Shown here piece after piece: positions 7,662-16,513 of a stretch of DNA of 64,000 nucleotides (within the stretch, counting starts at the first letter, position 1; every line of letters starts with the position of its first letter). The stretch spans positions 5,594,001 to 5,658,000 of the forward strand of contig NZ_CP150203.1 of NCBI RefSeq assembly GCF_037969725.1. The letters are read 5' to 3'. This stretch comes from Paenibacillus sp. FSL W8-0426 (GTDB lineage Bacteria; Bacillota; Bacilli; Paenibacillales; Paenibacillaceae). The notes beneath the pieces are model-generated. The model was given only the letters and a program-made list of their open reading frames with translations, did not search any database and was not told the DNA's origin. A program made the position numbers and the translations under genes.

Positions 7662-8723
7662 ATGACAGAGGAGCAGTCCTATACCACGGAGGAAATCTCC
7701 AAGCTGTTGAAAATATCCAAATTGACCGTATACGATCTGATTAAAAAAGGGGAACTGGTCGCCTACCGCGTCGGCAAACAGATGCGTGTCGATGCCACGG
7801 ACCTGGAAGCCTATAAACGTCGCGCCAAACAGCTGCAATCTTCGGGGCAACGGGGACAGGACACCGGAGCTGCAGCCCCGTCCGCCTCGAGGCTCATTCA
7901 CGAACATGCCGAGATTGCTGCCCATCCTGCGGCGGCGGCATCCGGGGACCTAGCTTTTTCGGCGCCACTTGCCCCTTCCCGCCCGGAGCAGGGTCATTTG
8001 CCCGGGGCGGGAGCGGCAAGGCATCTTGTCATAACAGGACAGGACGTTAGCTTGGACATTCTCATGCGGCATATGGAGAAACACACCGGAAACCTTCGTC
8101 CCTTGCGCTCCTTTATGGGCAGTCTGGACGGTCTCGTCTCGATGTATCGGGGAGAATCCGATCTGGTCAGCACCCACTTGCTCGACGGAGATACGGGGGA
8201 GTACAACTTGCCTTATATCCGCAAAATTTTGACCGGCAGGTCTTACTTCGTGGTAAACCTGTTGTCACGGCCTGCCGGCTTGTACGTGCAGCGCGGCAAT
8301 CCCCGAGGGCTCCGGAACTGGACAGACCTTGAACAGCAGGGGCTCAGGCTCGCTAATCGGGAAAAAGGCTCCGGGGCCAGGGTTCTGCTCGATGAGCAGC
8401 TTCGTTTGCACGGCATCCTCGCCTCCAGCCTCTGGGGCTACGACCAGGAAGAAACCAGCCATATGGGCGTAGCGGCCAAAGTAAGCTCCGGCGAAGCCGA
8501 TGTCGGAGTCGGCATCGAGAAGGCTGCGCGGATCGTAAGCGGGGTCGACTTCGTCCCATTGGTGCGGGAACGATACGATCTCGTCATGCTCAACACGAAA
8601 GGTAACGAAGCCTGGACGGAATCGGTGCTCCGCATCCTGCAGTCCCCGGAATTCAGGCAGGAACTTCAGGCCTTTGAAGGTTACGACGTCTCCCGGACCG
8701 GCGAAATTTTATTTGAAGCATAG
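7662..8723 (+). CDS. Excisionase-type HTH / substrate-binding domain regulator, probably molybdate responsive
   Basis: A 353-residue two-domain protein. Residues 5-55 form an excisionase/MerR-like helix-turn-helix (YTTEEISKLLKISKLTVYD, then YRVGKQMRVDATDLEAY). Residues 56-115 are a Pro/Ala-rich linker. Residues 120-350 form a periplasmic-binding-type effector domain (VSTHLLDGDTGEYNLPYIRK, NREKGSGARVLLDEQL, GEADVGVGIEKAAR). Such HTH-PBP proteins are often found beside mod genes and are thought to sense molybdate or tungstate. It is divergent from modAB, with GGAGG upstream. The molybdate ligand is inferred from position. Confidence 0.8.
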   Translation: MTEEQSYTTEEISKLLKISKLTVYDLIKKGELVAYRVGKQMRVDATDLEAYKRRAKQLQSSGQRGQDTGAAAPSASRLIHEHAEIAAHPAAAASGDLAFSAPLAPSRPEQGHLPGAGAARHLVITGQDVSLDILMRHMEKHTGNLRPLRSFMGSLDGLVSMYRGESDLVSTHLLDGDTGEYNLPYIRKILTGRSYFVVNLLSRPAGLYVQRGNPRGLRNWTDLEQQGLRLANREKGSGARVLLDEQLRLHGILASSLWGYDQEETSHMGVAAKVSSGEADVGVGIEKAARIVSGVDFVPLVRERYDLVMLNTKGNEAWTESVLRILQSPEFRQELQAFEGYDVSRTGEILFEA

Positions 8724-8851
8724 GGCGGCGAGGCAAACGGAAGCAACACGATCTTTCTTATGCTTCATCTCGAACCCATACTATGGCTCGGATGATTGGA
8801 GCAAGAACCGTCCGTCTGGAAGTTTGGTCCCCTGCTCGCCTCCAAACATGC

Positions 8852-8893
8852 AAAAAACGCCGCTGCAGCTTCTCGCTGCGCGGCGTTTTCTTC
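8852..8893. terminator. Strong bidirectional hairpin terminator
   Basis: ACGCCGCTGCAGC, loop TTCTC, then GCTGCGCGGCGT, preceded by AAAAA and followed by TTTTCTT. It can end both the regulator (plus) and the DUF3024 gene (minus). Confidence 0.85.
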
Positions 8894-8974
8894 TTTGGGG
8901 GCATCATGATGTCGTGACATTTGTCGCCATCCAGCGTCTTCCCGCCGTCATTGCAAATTCGCAGGGCTCTATTC

Positions 8975-9319
8975 TTATCTCCAAAACAGGCCTGCTTCAT
9001 CCCGCTCCACTTGTTCAAGCAAATCCTCGAAGCAGGCTTGGGGTCCAATTCCATCTACCGTATGCCATGTGCACCCGCCTTCCGCAAGCGCATACACCTT
9101 CCACTGCTCCGATTCCCAACAAAAGCGTGCAATATGCTGTTTCTCCCAAGGGGTCTGCCTGTCTACGGGACGTTCTTCCGTCAGAATCAATTCGTCATTG
9201 TTGAGCTCGTATGTCAGCTTGACCATCGTTCGAAGCGATGCGGGAATTTTGGCGTCAATGTACCCGTTCAATAGTGCCTGGATATTGTAGAGGGTGAAGT
9301 CATCCACGATTGGTCTCAT
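8975..9319 (-). CDS. DUF3024 family protein
   Basis: A 114-residue protein whose C-terminal half (HIARFCWESEQWKVYALA, then a Trp-His pair and EDLLEQVERDEAGLFW) matches the pattern I know for DUF3024: a W-x-V-Y strand and a final acid-Glu-x-G-x-F-W segment. The function of that family is unknown. It is a soluble single-gene unit ending in the strong hairpin at 8852-8893. Confidence 0.7.
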   Translation of the reverse strand: MRPIVDDFTLYNIQALLNGYIDAKIPASLRTMVKLTYELNNDELILTEERPVDRQTPWEKQHIARFCWESEQWKVYALAEGGCTWHTVDGIGPQACFEDLLEQVERDEAGLFWR

Positions 9320-9441
9320 CTCCCGCAGCAGTCCAAATTTTAACGATTCATGATCGTTTTTGGTTGCAACATATGCTTCATCTCATCGCACGTTCCTCGC
9401 TGCCCGTTTCATACATGAACAGGCTTTAACAAAACATGGCC

Positions 9442-9711
9442 TCACCAGCTCGATTTGGTTACCCCGGGAATTTGCCCTTTGTGGGCAAGTTCGCGAAACG
9501 CAATCCGGGATACTTTGAATTTGCGCAGATATCCTCTCGGTCTGCCGGTAAGCTCGCAGCGGTTTTTCAACCGGGTCGGAGAAGCGTTGCGGGGCAATTT
9601 TTGCAGTGCTTCATAATCTCCTTTTTCCTTCAGCTCCCGGCGGAGTTCAGCGTATTTGGCAACGGTTGCCTGTCGTTTTTGTTCACGGACGATTTTCGAT
9701 TTTTTGGCCAT
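9442..9711 (-). CDS. rpsN: 30S ribosomal protein S14, zinc-independent form
   Basis: An 89-residue S14 of the long, C-minus type. It has the family blocks [19 protein letters not shown] and [16 protein letters not shown] and no paired CxxC zinc ribbon. The start at 9711 has AAAGGAA upstream; the frame is open further but without a ribosome site. In B. subtilis this paralogue replaces zinc-binding S14 when zinc is scarce and is controlled by Zur. Here it lies just downstream of a ZagA-type gene with a Zur box, which fits co-regulation. A structured repeat (9735-9958) fills the gap between them. Confidence 0.93.
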   Translation of the reverse strand: MAKKSKIVREQKRQATVAKYAELRRELKEKGDYEALQKLPRNASPTRLKNRCELTGRPRGYLRKFKVSRIAFRELAHKGQIPGVTKSSW

Positions 9712-9734
9712 GGTTGTACATTCCTTTCTGTTAT

Positions 9735-9958
9735 ATTTAAACCGCACTATCAATCACACAAGGCCAATGCGAGTGCAGTACCTTTTTCCGATCGCCTGTT
9801 ATTCCCAGATTTTTTGTTTCCCCTTTTTTAAGGAGAAAGTCCGGTGATAAGCCTATGCTTCCGATGCAGCTTTCTTTCAGAAAGCTTTTGGCGAACGCTT
9901 CGCTTCTCCAGATTGGTTCTGCCTCTCCGTTGACGTGTGTATGTTTTTTGCGGTTTAT
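9735..9958 (-). ncRNA. Structured intergenic element, copy A (leader of rpsN)
   Basis: About 225 bp, read on the minus strand, starting 10 nt after the zagA stop and ending about 25 nt before the rpsN start. Its core matches copy B at 60125-60356 closely. Shared landmarks are GGAGAAGCGAAGCGTTCGC, AGCTTTCTGAAAGAAAGCT and GCATCGGAAGC. Outer arms AAACCGCA (plus-strand 9949-9956) and TGCGGTTT (9739-9746) pair. A second stem pairs CACAC with GTGTG, and a third CAGAACC with GGTACTG. Copy B has different outer-arm sequences that also pair. The class is unknown to me. Confidence 0.55.
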
Positions 9959-9968
9959 ATGCATGGTT

Positions 9969-11180
9969 TTATTGCAACAGGGGCTGCGCGGCTTCGATCG
10001 GCCATGGCAGCGGATTATCAAACCGTGCCCAGTCCGCCTGCATTTCTTCGTCGTTCAACAAACATTGATCCAACTCTTCTTCGATCTGCGCACGTTCCAT
10101 CTCGATGCCGATCATGACCAGTTCGGTTTGGCGGTCTCCCCACTCGGCATGCCACTGCTCCATGATCTCCGGTTCGGTTTGCAAAATGGCTTCCCTGTCC
10201 GCTTCGGGCAAAGCCGCCGTCCAGTACCCTGCCGGTCCGAATTGAATGGATGGCCCGGCTTGACTGAGGCTTGCGGCGAGATCTCCCTGTGCGGCGAGCC
10301 ACACCAACCCTTTGGCTCGTACCACTTCTTCCGGCCAATGGCTCATGAATGCGGCCAAACGAGCCGGATGGAACGGTTTGCGGCGACGGTACACAAAAGA
10401 GCTGATGCCGTATTCTTCGGTTTCCGGCGTGTGGGATTCCCGTGCCAGCTCCTGGATCCAACCGGCCGACAGGCTTGCTTTTTCAAAATCGAACAAACCG
10501 GTATTCAAAATTTTGGACGGGTCGATCTGCCCCTTCACGGTACGGATCAATTTGGCATTGGGCTGCAATTTGCGGATAACATGTTCCAGCTTCAGCAATT
10601 CGGCCTCGTCCACCAGATCACATTTGTTTAGCAGAAGTACATCGCAAGTCTCGATCTGATCGATCAGCAGATCCACCACATCGCGGGTATCGCCTTCATC
10701 CGTTGCTTGATCCCGGTCCAGCAAGCTTTCGCCCGAGGCAAAGTCATGCCAGAAACGGTGGGCATCCACTACCGTCACCAGACAGTCCAGTCGCGCCAGC
10801 CCTGTCAGGTCGATGCCGGTTTCCTCATCCGCATAAGTGAACGTCTGCGCCACAGGTACCGGTTCGCTAATCCCGGTCGACTCAATCAAGATATAATCGA
10901 AATCACCCTCATTGACCAACTTTTCGATCTCCTGCATCAAATCGTTGCGCAGGGTGCAGCAGATGCAGCCGTTCGACAGCTCAACCAGCTTTTCTTCCGT
11001 ACGGGACAAGGCTGCTTCTCCCTTTACCAGCGCCGCATCGATATTGACCTCGCTCATGTCGTTGACGATGACGGCTACTTTAAGCCCTTGCCGATTATGC
11101 AACACATGATTGAGGACCGTTGTTTTGCCTGATCCGAGGTAACCGCTAAGAACCGTTACCGGGACTTGTTTTTGTACCAT
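9969..11180 (-). CDS. zagA: CobW/COG0523 family zinc-metallochaperone GTPase, ZagA (YciC) type
   Basis: A 403-residue P-loop GTPase. Walker A is GYLGSGKT (13-20). The metal-binding CxCC motif is GCICC (71-75), Walker B-like ILIESTGISEP follows, the guanine-specificity motif is LLLNKCDLV, and the CobW_C domain begins ISSFVYRRRKPFHP. ZagA supplies zinc to folate synthesis in B. subtilis under zinc limitation. The start has AAAGGAG upstream, and a near-perfect Zur box lies about 55 nt further up at 11233-11253. The next gene downstream is the zinc-free S14. Confidence 0.9.
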   Translation of the reverse strand: MVQKQVPVTVLSGYLGSGKTTVLNHVLHNRQGLKVAVIVNDMSEVNIDAALVKGEAALSRTEEKLVELSNGCICCTLRNDLMQEIEKLVNEGDFDYILIESTGISEPVPVAQTFTYADEETGIDLTGLARLDCLVTVVDAHRFWHDFASGESLLDRDQATDEGDTRDVVDLLIDQIETCDVLLLNKCDLVDEAELLKLEHVIRKLQPNAKLIRTVKGQIDPSKILNTGLFDFEKASLSAGWIQELARESHTPETEEYGISSFVYRRRKPFHPARLAAFMSHWPEEVVRAKGLVWLAAQGDLAASLSQAGPSIQFGPAGYWTAALPEADREAILQTEPEIMEQWHAEWGDRQTELVMIGIEMERAQIEEELDQCLLNDEEMQADWARFDNPLPWPIEAAQPLLQ

Positions 11181-11232
11181 GAAATTCTTCTCCTTTTGAA
11201 ACGAGTAATGAATTGTTTTATCTTTTTTTATT

Positions 11233-11253
11233 TAATAGTAATTATTACGATTA
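11233..11253 (-). promoter_or_regulatory. Zur box upstream of zagA
   Basis: On the minus strand the site reads TAATCGTAAT A ATTACTATTA. It fits the B. subtilis Zur 7-1-7 core TCGTAAT-n-ATTACGA with one mismatch. It lies 53-73 nt upstream of the zagA start, a position suited to repression when zinc is sufficient. Confidence 0.85.
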
Positions 11254-11341
11254 ACAACAATGACTATACTCCGCTTGCTTTAAGATGTCAAATCCCTTTT
11301 TCATGTAAACGTGCGGGCAACATTCCATAAAATGTTGTGAG

Positions 11342-11374
11342 AAGAGCCATGAATCGGCCGATTCATGGCTCTTT
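11342..11374. terminator. Hairpin downstream of the surface-protein gene
   Basis: A near-perfect palindrome, AGAGCCATGAATC-GGCC-GATTCATGGCTCT, 29 nt after the stop of the 1119-residue gene. Only a short T-run follows on the minus strand. Confidence 0.7.
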
Positions 11375-11402
11375 GGTTCACTTCTCCTACCACGCTACAT
11401 CT

Positions 11403-14400
11403 TTAATGCGGTACCTGTGACTGAAAATCGTCCCGGCTGGATCGACCCGCATCGTAAAAGACCACATCCCCATCCATCAAAGGCCATGTGTTTCCTTGGC
11501 CGTTCAAAAGGCGTGTATCAAAACCCTCCAACTTCCACTGATTCATCAGCGGAGCGTGGATATATTGCAGATAAGGCTCGTTCACATTGCCGTTACGCAA
11601 TGTCTCGATATTAAAATTAACCACGATATACCCGTCTCGCAGAAACACGGGCGACTTTTCATCCAATGACTGCTGTCTCGCAACGGCCTCCAGATCGGTG
11701 CCTTTGGGAACGGCATATACATCGGCCGGCAGGCTGTACTCTCCATACCAACGCTGGACAGAGGCTAAGGCCCGGTCGGCATTTACGCTTGCTGGCAGAT
11801 CTGTCTTGGGCCCGATCAACGTCCGGATGGAGTCAGGCAGTATCATCCAGTCGTAACGGCCGACCCACGTCTTTCGCCGCGATTCTTGTTCGGTTTGCTG
11901 GACCATATACTCGGCCAACGTCCGCCGCCCTCGTTCCTCGGCCGTGAGTTCGTTGGCATATCGATAGCGGGCCGTATCCCCAAGCTCGGTTCCGGGGACA
12001 TTGCGCAGCCGTTCGTTAAGCACGACGTACCGTTTCTCCAGATCCTGTTCGGAGCCGATCCGAATCAAACGCTCCTGCCCGCGATGGTAATACAAGTCCA
12101 CCTCTTGCCTCGACTTGCCGTCCCGGCTCACCACGTAGAAGCTCGGCGTGATTCGGATGCCATCCTGCCCTCCAAACATGTTGCCTTTGGTTTTCAAGTC
12201 GAACCGGAAAAGGTAACCCGTTTTTACCGCTACGTTGCCAAAGCCCTGCACCGGATGACTCCCTGGACGGATTGGCAGCATATAAGGCATCAGGTTCCCA
12301 CGCGGATCGCCATCAATACCGAAGGGACCTACCCAATAGTTATTTCCCGTTGTTTCAGGACGTCCAATTTGTTTCCGAAATACATTTTCCCAACGGTAAT
12401 CGGCAATATCTGTTATTTTAAAATCATACACTCGACCAATCACTTGCACAGGCACTGTGTTCACGGCGACATGGTTAACCAAGTCCAAATTTGCCTTGTC
12501 CTCGTAAGTAAAGCCTGATTCGGGCGAGTTCTCTGCAAATGAGCGATAAGAAACCGAATAATCCCCCTCATCCACCCAGGTTGGCAAATAAAAGGTGGTC
12601 TCCGTCTGTGAAACCGGAATATCGATCCACGTACTTGCCGGATAAAACGTGACTTTATTCGCCGTATACACGTCAAACGGGAATAACACCTGTTTGCGCT
12701 TGATATACTTTGCATAATCTCTGTCCCCGTAGCCGGGAATATTGCGATGCTGTCCATTGGTGGGCAGCGATACGGTAAAAGGCCGGTCCAGAATAAAAGC
12801 TCTGCGCGCATAATCCGGCGTCGTTCTCTGATTGTGCTCCCGGTCATCGGAAGCATCGGAATACATAACGGTCGGTGTATGCACCGTTACCGTATTAATC
12901 CCCTTAATCGGATGCTCTTGATTGGCCCCTCCATTCACATTGCCTGGAAGCAATTCATAAGAAACGTTTCCGGAACTGCCCGTGCTTTCTCTGTTCAGCA
13001 GCGTGCTGCTGATCATGTTTCCAGGTTTGTATAGTACATCCCGCCCAACCTTTGTTGGATTCGGAATATTCGATGGGTTCGGTCCATCTTTCGTATATTC
13101 GGCCCCATCCATGATCGTCTGGTTGTTAAACTTGACCAGATCGTTATTCACTTTGCTTTGCGGTGTATTGGTCTCGGCCATCCCCTTAAGCAGTTCGGTG
13201 TCATCACGAACATCAGGTGGAGCGTTGAGTCCCCCGGTTAATTTGGGCGGTGTATACGATATCGCTGCCGTTTGCCCAGGACGCACGTGGCGATCGACGG
13301 CTTCTTCATGCCTCGATTCCAGCGTTGGTGCGGTGTACCCCGCTGGCATCATCGTGACCGTGCCGCCAGGCAGCGCATAATTGCTCATCGTTGCTTTGGC
13401 GAGTTTGTACACTTCCAGATTGTTGATTTTCCAGTACGAGTAGTCGCGGGTCATTTGAAATTGGTACGATTTCGTAACGGTGTCCCGCTCCGGAACAGGA
13501 TCTCCATCCGTACAGTTGCCCTCTTCATCACATACTTCCGGGCCTGGAACCGTCCATTCTCTCTCATACGTAATGGAACCACTGCAATTGTAGGTCACTT
13601 TTCCGCTCATTTTTGCCCAGGCTTGCTTAAACAGGTAATTATCCGTCAACGCATTGGTATAGAGCGATTCCGAGGTCGGGATTCCCTTTGTCACATCAAA
13701 TTTCTCCGCATCCCGCTGGTCCGCGCGAATGACTCCCGTCGCATTGGGATCGAGATCGCTCATGATCATCGTTGTGCCCGCAGAAGGCGGACCGATGGTG
13801 GGAGCACACACCACGTCGCCCCCGCCTGGATTGCCACCTCCATCATCAGTACCTTGTCCGACCACAATATTTGTTGAGGTTGTCAAATGATAGCCATCTT
13901 TTACCCATAATACCGTAATCGTCGTCGTTCCTTCGGTTAAGGCACGAACAACCCCTGAACTGCTAACAGTAGCCACAGTTGGATTGGAGGAAGTCCATGT
14001 GATATCTCCATTTCCACTGTTTACATTCGTTTCTGGGCCAAAACTGCCATCGCCGGTTTTGGTCTTTACTGTTGCATTCAGTTGTTTTGTATCATTCTTG
14101 TTAAGAGACCCACCATTAGTAAGGTTTATTTCTTTGGTGACCTCGGCTCTGGCTCTCCAGTAAATGTCAGTGTTGAAAATATAGGAAGCAGAGTATTTGG
14201 GTGGGTTATACGGCCCATAGTTGGTGGGTTGAATAGCTCCACCAATCTGTGTTTTAAATTTAACCCAATCTCCATCAAATGATTCCACTGATACTAGAAT
14301 GGGTCTACCAGGTTCATAGTATTGGGTATTGTCCATATACATTGGTTTCAAGGAAGTAACTGTAAATTCCGAAGTATTGTGTATTTCCCCTAAGCTATCT

Positions 14401-14762
14401 TTATACACTTCTGGTTTGTAACTTGGTGCAGCCAATGATAAGTTAACACAAACAATCGAAGAAATCGGTTTGTTAGTTTCAGAGTCATTTTGCAGCAGAA
14501 TATCGTTACACTGCCCGTCGACACTCCATCTTAAGTCATCAAGTTGATAGATATAAATACCAATGTTACTAGTACCTTTTCCCTCAACTGGGCTGACCTT
14601 TTTTTGTACTTTTGAAGGGACCGTTGGTTCAAAAAAGGGAGCATCCAGTGGTGGTTTTTCACCTGGACCACCCCCAGCCTTCACATAAGAAATCTGAGAA
14701 TAAAGCAAAGTTAATGGAACTATTACCAAAATAATTCTTCTAAGTAATGAATGAAAACTCAC
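11403..14762 (-). CDS. Large secreted surface protein with Ig-like (Big_2) domain
   Basis: A 1119-residue exported protein. A signal peptide (RRIILVIVPLTLLYSQISY) opens it. Around residues 205-300 there is a bacterial Ig-like Big_2 domain (VTWTSSNP-like: GDITWTSSNPTVATVSSSG, then ALTEGTTTITV). The remaining 800 residues are beta-rich, with no catalytic motif I recognise and an acidic Cys cluster near 430 (CDEEGNCTDGD). The start is GTG behind GGGGG. It lies 19 nt downstream of an SLH protein, so the two are probably co-expressed cell-surface partners. The first 700 bases of the gene are clearly AT-richer than the rest. Confidence 0.75.
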   Translation of the reverse strand: MSFHSLLRRIILVIVPLTLLYSQISYVKAGGGPGEKPPLDAPFFEPTVPSKVQKKVSPVEGKGTSNIGIYIYQLDDLRWSVDGQCNDILLQNDSETNKPISSIVCVNLSLAAPSYKPEVYKDSLGEIHNTSEFTVTSLKPMYMDNTQYYEPGRPILVSVESFDGDWVKFKTQIGGAIQPTNYGPYNPPKYSASYIFNTDIYWRARAEVTKEINLTNGGSLNKNDTKQLNATVKTKTGDGSFGPETNVNSGNGDITWTSSNPTVATVSSSGVVRALTEGTTTITVLWVKDGYHLTTSTNIVVGQGTDDGGGNPGGGDVVCAPTIGPPSAGTTMIMSDLDPNATGVIRADQRDAEKFDVTKGIPTSESLYTNALTDNYLFKQAWAKMSGKVTYNCSGSITYEREWTVPGPEVCDEEGNCTDGDPVPERDTVTKSYQFQMTRDYSYWKINNLEVYKLAKATMSNYALPGGTVTMMPAGYTAPTLESRHEEAVDRHVRPGQTAAISYTPPKLTGGLNAPPDVRDDTELLKGMAETNTPQSKVNNDLVKFNNQTIMDGAEYTKDGPNPSNIPNPTKVGRDVLYKPGNMISSTLLNRESTGSSGNVSYELLPGNVNGGANQEHPIKGINTVTVHTPTVMYSDASDDREHNQRTTPDYARRAFILDRPFTVSLPTNGQHRNIPGYGDRDYAKYIKRKQVLFPFDVYTANKVTFYPASTWIDIPVSQTETTFYLPTWVDEGDYSVSYRSFAENSPESGFTYEDKANLDLVNHVAVNTVPVQVIGRVYDFKITDIADYRWENVFRKQIGRPETTGNNYWVGPFGIDGDPRGNLMPYMLPIRPGSHPVQGFGNVAVKTGYLFRFDLKTKGNMFGGQDGIRITPSFYVVSRDGKSRQEVDLYYHRGQERLIRIGSEQDLEKRYVVLNERLRNVPGTELGDTARYRYANELTAEERGRRTLAEYMVQQTEQESRRKTWVGRYDWMILPDSIRTLIGPKTDLPASVNADRALASVQRWYGEYSLPADVYAVPKGTDLEAVARQQSLDEKSPVFLRDGYIVVNFNIETLRNGNVNEPYLQYIHAPLMNQWKLEGFDTRLLNGQGNTWPLMDGDVVFYDAGRSSRDDFQSQVPH

Positions 14763-14781
14763 GTTTCATCCCCCAAATTCA

Positions 14782-16041
14782 TTAATTTACTGATACATCG
14801 TACAAAGCACCTTCTTTCGATAAAAGACTCACTTGAGTAACTAACTCTTTATCAAAATGTAAAAGCCCTTTACTCCAGTAAACAGATTCTTTAACGTTGA
14901 ATTCACCTTTACTATTAACGAAGTCTCCAATTTTAGGAACAGAATATTCCGCAAAAGACTGTGTGAACGGTGAAATCAATGCATTTATAGTAGGCGATTC
15001 AATTAAACTCCCAGCCTGCAATTGGGTCATTTTATCTTTTATTCTTAATTCAAGTTCGGCATAAGAATGATAAGACCCACGATTAGGTGTAGTTCCCTCG
15101 TCCACAAATACAGGATAGTAAATACTCCGATCATCCTCTTTGGCATAAGGACTCACGACGATCCAATTTCTAATTTTAAGATCCGCATAATTGGTTCGGG
15201 TAACAATCTCTTTATTCCGCACTTTTGAAAAATCATCCGTTACCATACTATAATCAACAGTCGGGGAGACCTTACTCTCTGGCGTTTTCTTATACGACGG
15301 CGCAATAATACTCAAGTTCGTGCCCGTTAAACCTACCTGGCGCAACTCATTCAAACCTTTAAAATCGGACGGCTTCGCCTTTGCCACCGAAGAATAGCGT
15401 TCAATGAGGACCGCTACCTCTGCGCGTGTGGTTGTGCGATCAGTTCCGAACATTTTATCATTCGCAACGCTCATCAGCCCCGTGCCCATCGCTACTGCCA
15501 CCGCATTTTTTTCGGAAGCCGCGAGTTTACCTGTAAAATATTCTTTAGCTGGTACAACGGTATTGGTAACGTCAGACAGCGCTTGCTTGTAATCGGCATC
15601 AACAGTTGCCAAACCTTGAGTAAGCCAAACTGCCATTTCCCCTCTTTTAAGGGAAGCACCGGCATCCAGTTTTCCTTTGTAATCGGATGGATCAATGAAC
15701 CCTTTTTGAATAGCCAAGTCCACCCCGTCTTTCGCCCATGCGGGAATGTCTGTAAATGTATTGGTTTGATGGATTGCCGAGTTCGGCTGGTCCCTCAGCC
15801 TTCCCAAAATGCTTGCCATTTCTGCCTTCGTTACAGGCGAACCGGGTTTAAACGTTCCATCGGTGTATCCTTTTAAATATCCCTGTTCCACTGCAGCATT
15901 AATGGCTTCCGATGCCCAATGCGTTGCCGGCACATCTTTAAATTTTACCGAGGAAGCAGCCTCCGAAGAGGACCCACCCGTTCCCATAACGCCAGCTAAC
16001 AAAGATAATGCCATCAATCCGGATAATAACCTCTTTTTCAT
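14782..16041 (-). CDS. S-layer homology (SLH) domain protein
   Basis: A 419-residue exported protein with a signal peptide and three SLH modules, which bind pyruvylated secondary cell-wall polymer. Module 1 starts VKFKDVPATHWASEAINAAVEQGYLKG (about 33-85). Module 2 is FTDIPAWAKDGVDLAIQKGFI (about 95-145). Module 3 has TTTRAEVAVLIERY near 215. The C-terminal 200 residues are unique. The ATG at 16041 follows GGAG; a GTG three codons upstream is the alternative. It precedes the Big_2 protein on the same strand and probably anchors or escorts it. Confidence 0.85.
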   Translation of the reverse strand: MKKRLLSGLMALSLLAGVMGTGGSSSEAASSVKFKDVPATHWASEAINAAVEQGYLKGYTDGTFKPGSPVTKAEMASILGRLRDQPNSAIHQTNTFTDIPAWAKDGVDLAIQKGFIDPSDYKGKLDAGASLKRGEMAVWLTQGLATVDADYKQALSDVTNTVVPAKEYFTGKLAASEKNAVAVAMGTGLMSVANDKMFGTDRTTTRAEVAVLIERYSSVAKAKPSDFKGLNELRQVGLTGTNLSIIAPSYKKTPESKVSPTVDYSMVTDDFSKVRNKEIVTRTNYADLKIRNWIVVSPYAKEDDRSIYYPVFVDEGTTPNRGSYHSYAELELRIKDKMTQLQAGSLIESPTINALISPFTQSFAEYSVPKIGDFVNSKGEFNVKESVYWSKGLLHFDKELVTQVSLLSKEGALYDVSVN

Positions 16042-16513
16042 GCCATGCACTCTCCTTCAATTGAATTTTTCGAATCGATACCCGAAGCGTCTTGACCCAT
16101 TTTTGCTAACTCCATGCTTTACTTCCTCGTCTGCCCTCAGCCTGTTTCTATATTGCTGCATGTTCCTATGTACCTGAAAGCAGACATATTCCCTTGCTCC
16201 ACTTACTCCACCACGCTGTCCTCACCATTCGAAAAATCTAATTTTGTCAGAATCACCTATATTCTACCATGCAACATGGGAGATTGGGATTATTTTTCAT
16301 TAATTCCATCCGACTAAAAACGCATCCCCCTCCTCCCAAAGACCTATCTCACCTCCTGTCAAACAACAAAAAAAGGCCACGAATCCGCAGATTCATAGCC
16401 TTATGCTTTAAGGTCGTCGTCGATCATATTTCATGCTTGCAATCAAGCATAACCGATTTCTCGGTCTTTGAACAGAGGGCAACAGGAAAATATTTCATCT
16501 AAATCTTCCCATA
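16042..16513. other. Intergenic gap between SLH gene and MFS gene
   Basis: AT-rich, 472 bp. It holds the SLH promoter region and one terminator (16366-16402). Short plus-strand frames here show no ribosome site or family resemblance, and I see no gene. Confidence 0.6.
16366..16402 (-). terminator. Terminator of the cnt-like operon
   Basis: On the minus strand AAGGCTATGAATC, loop TGCG, GATTCGTGGCCTT with two G-T pairs, then TTTTT. It is about 110 nt beyond the MFS stop, with no other minus-strand gene between. Confidence 0.75.
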
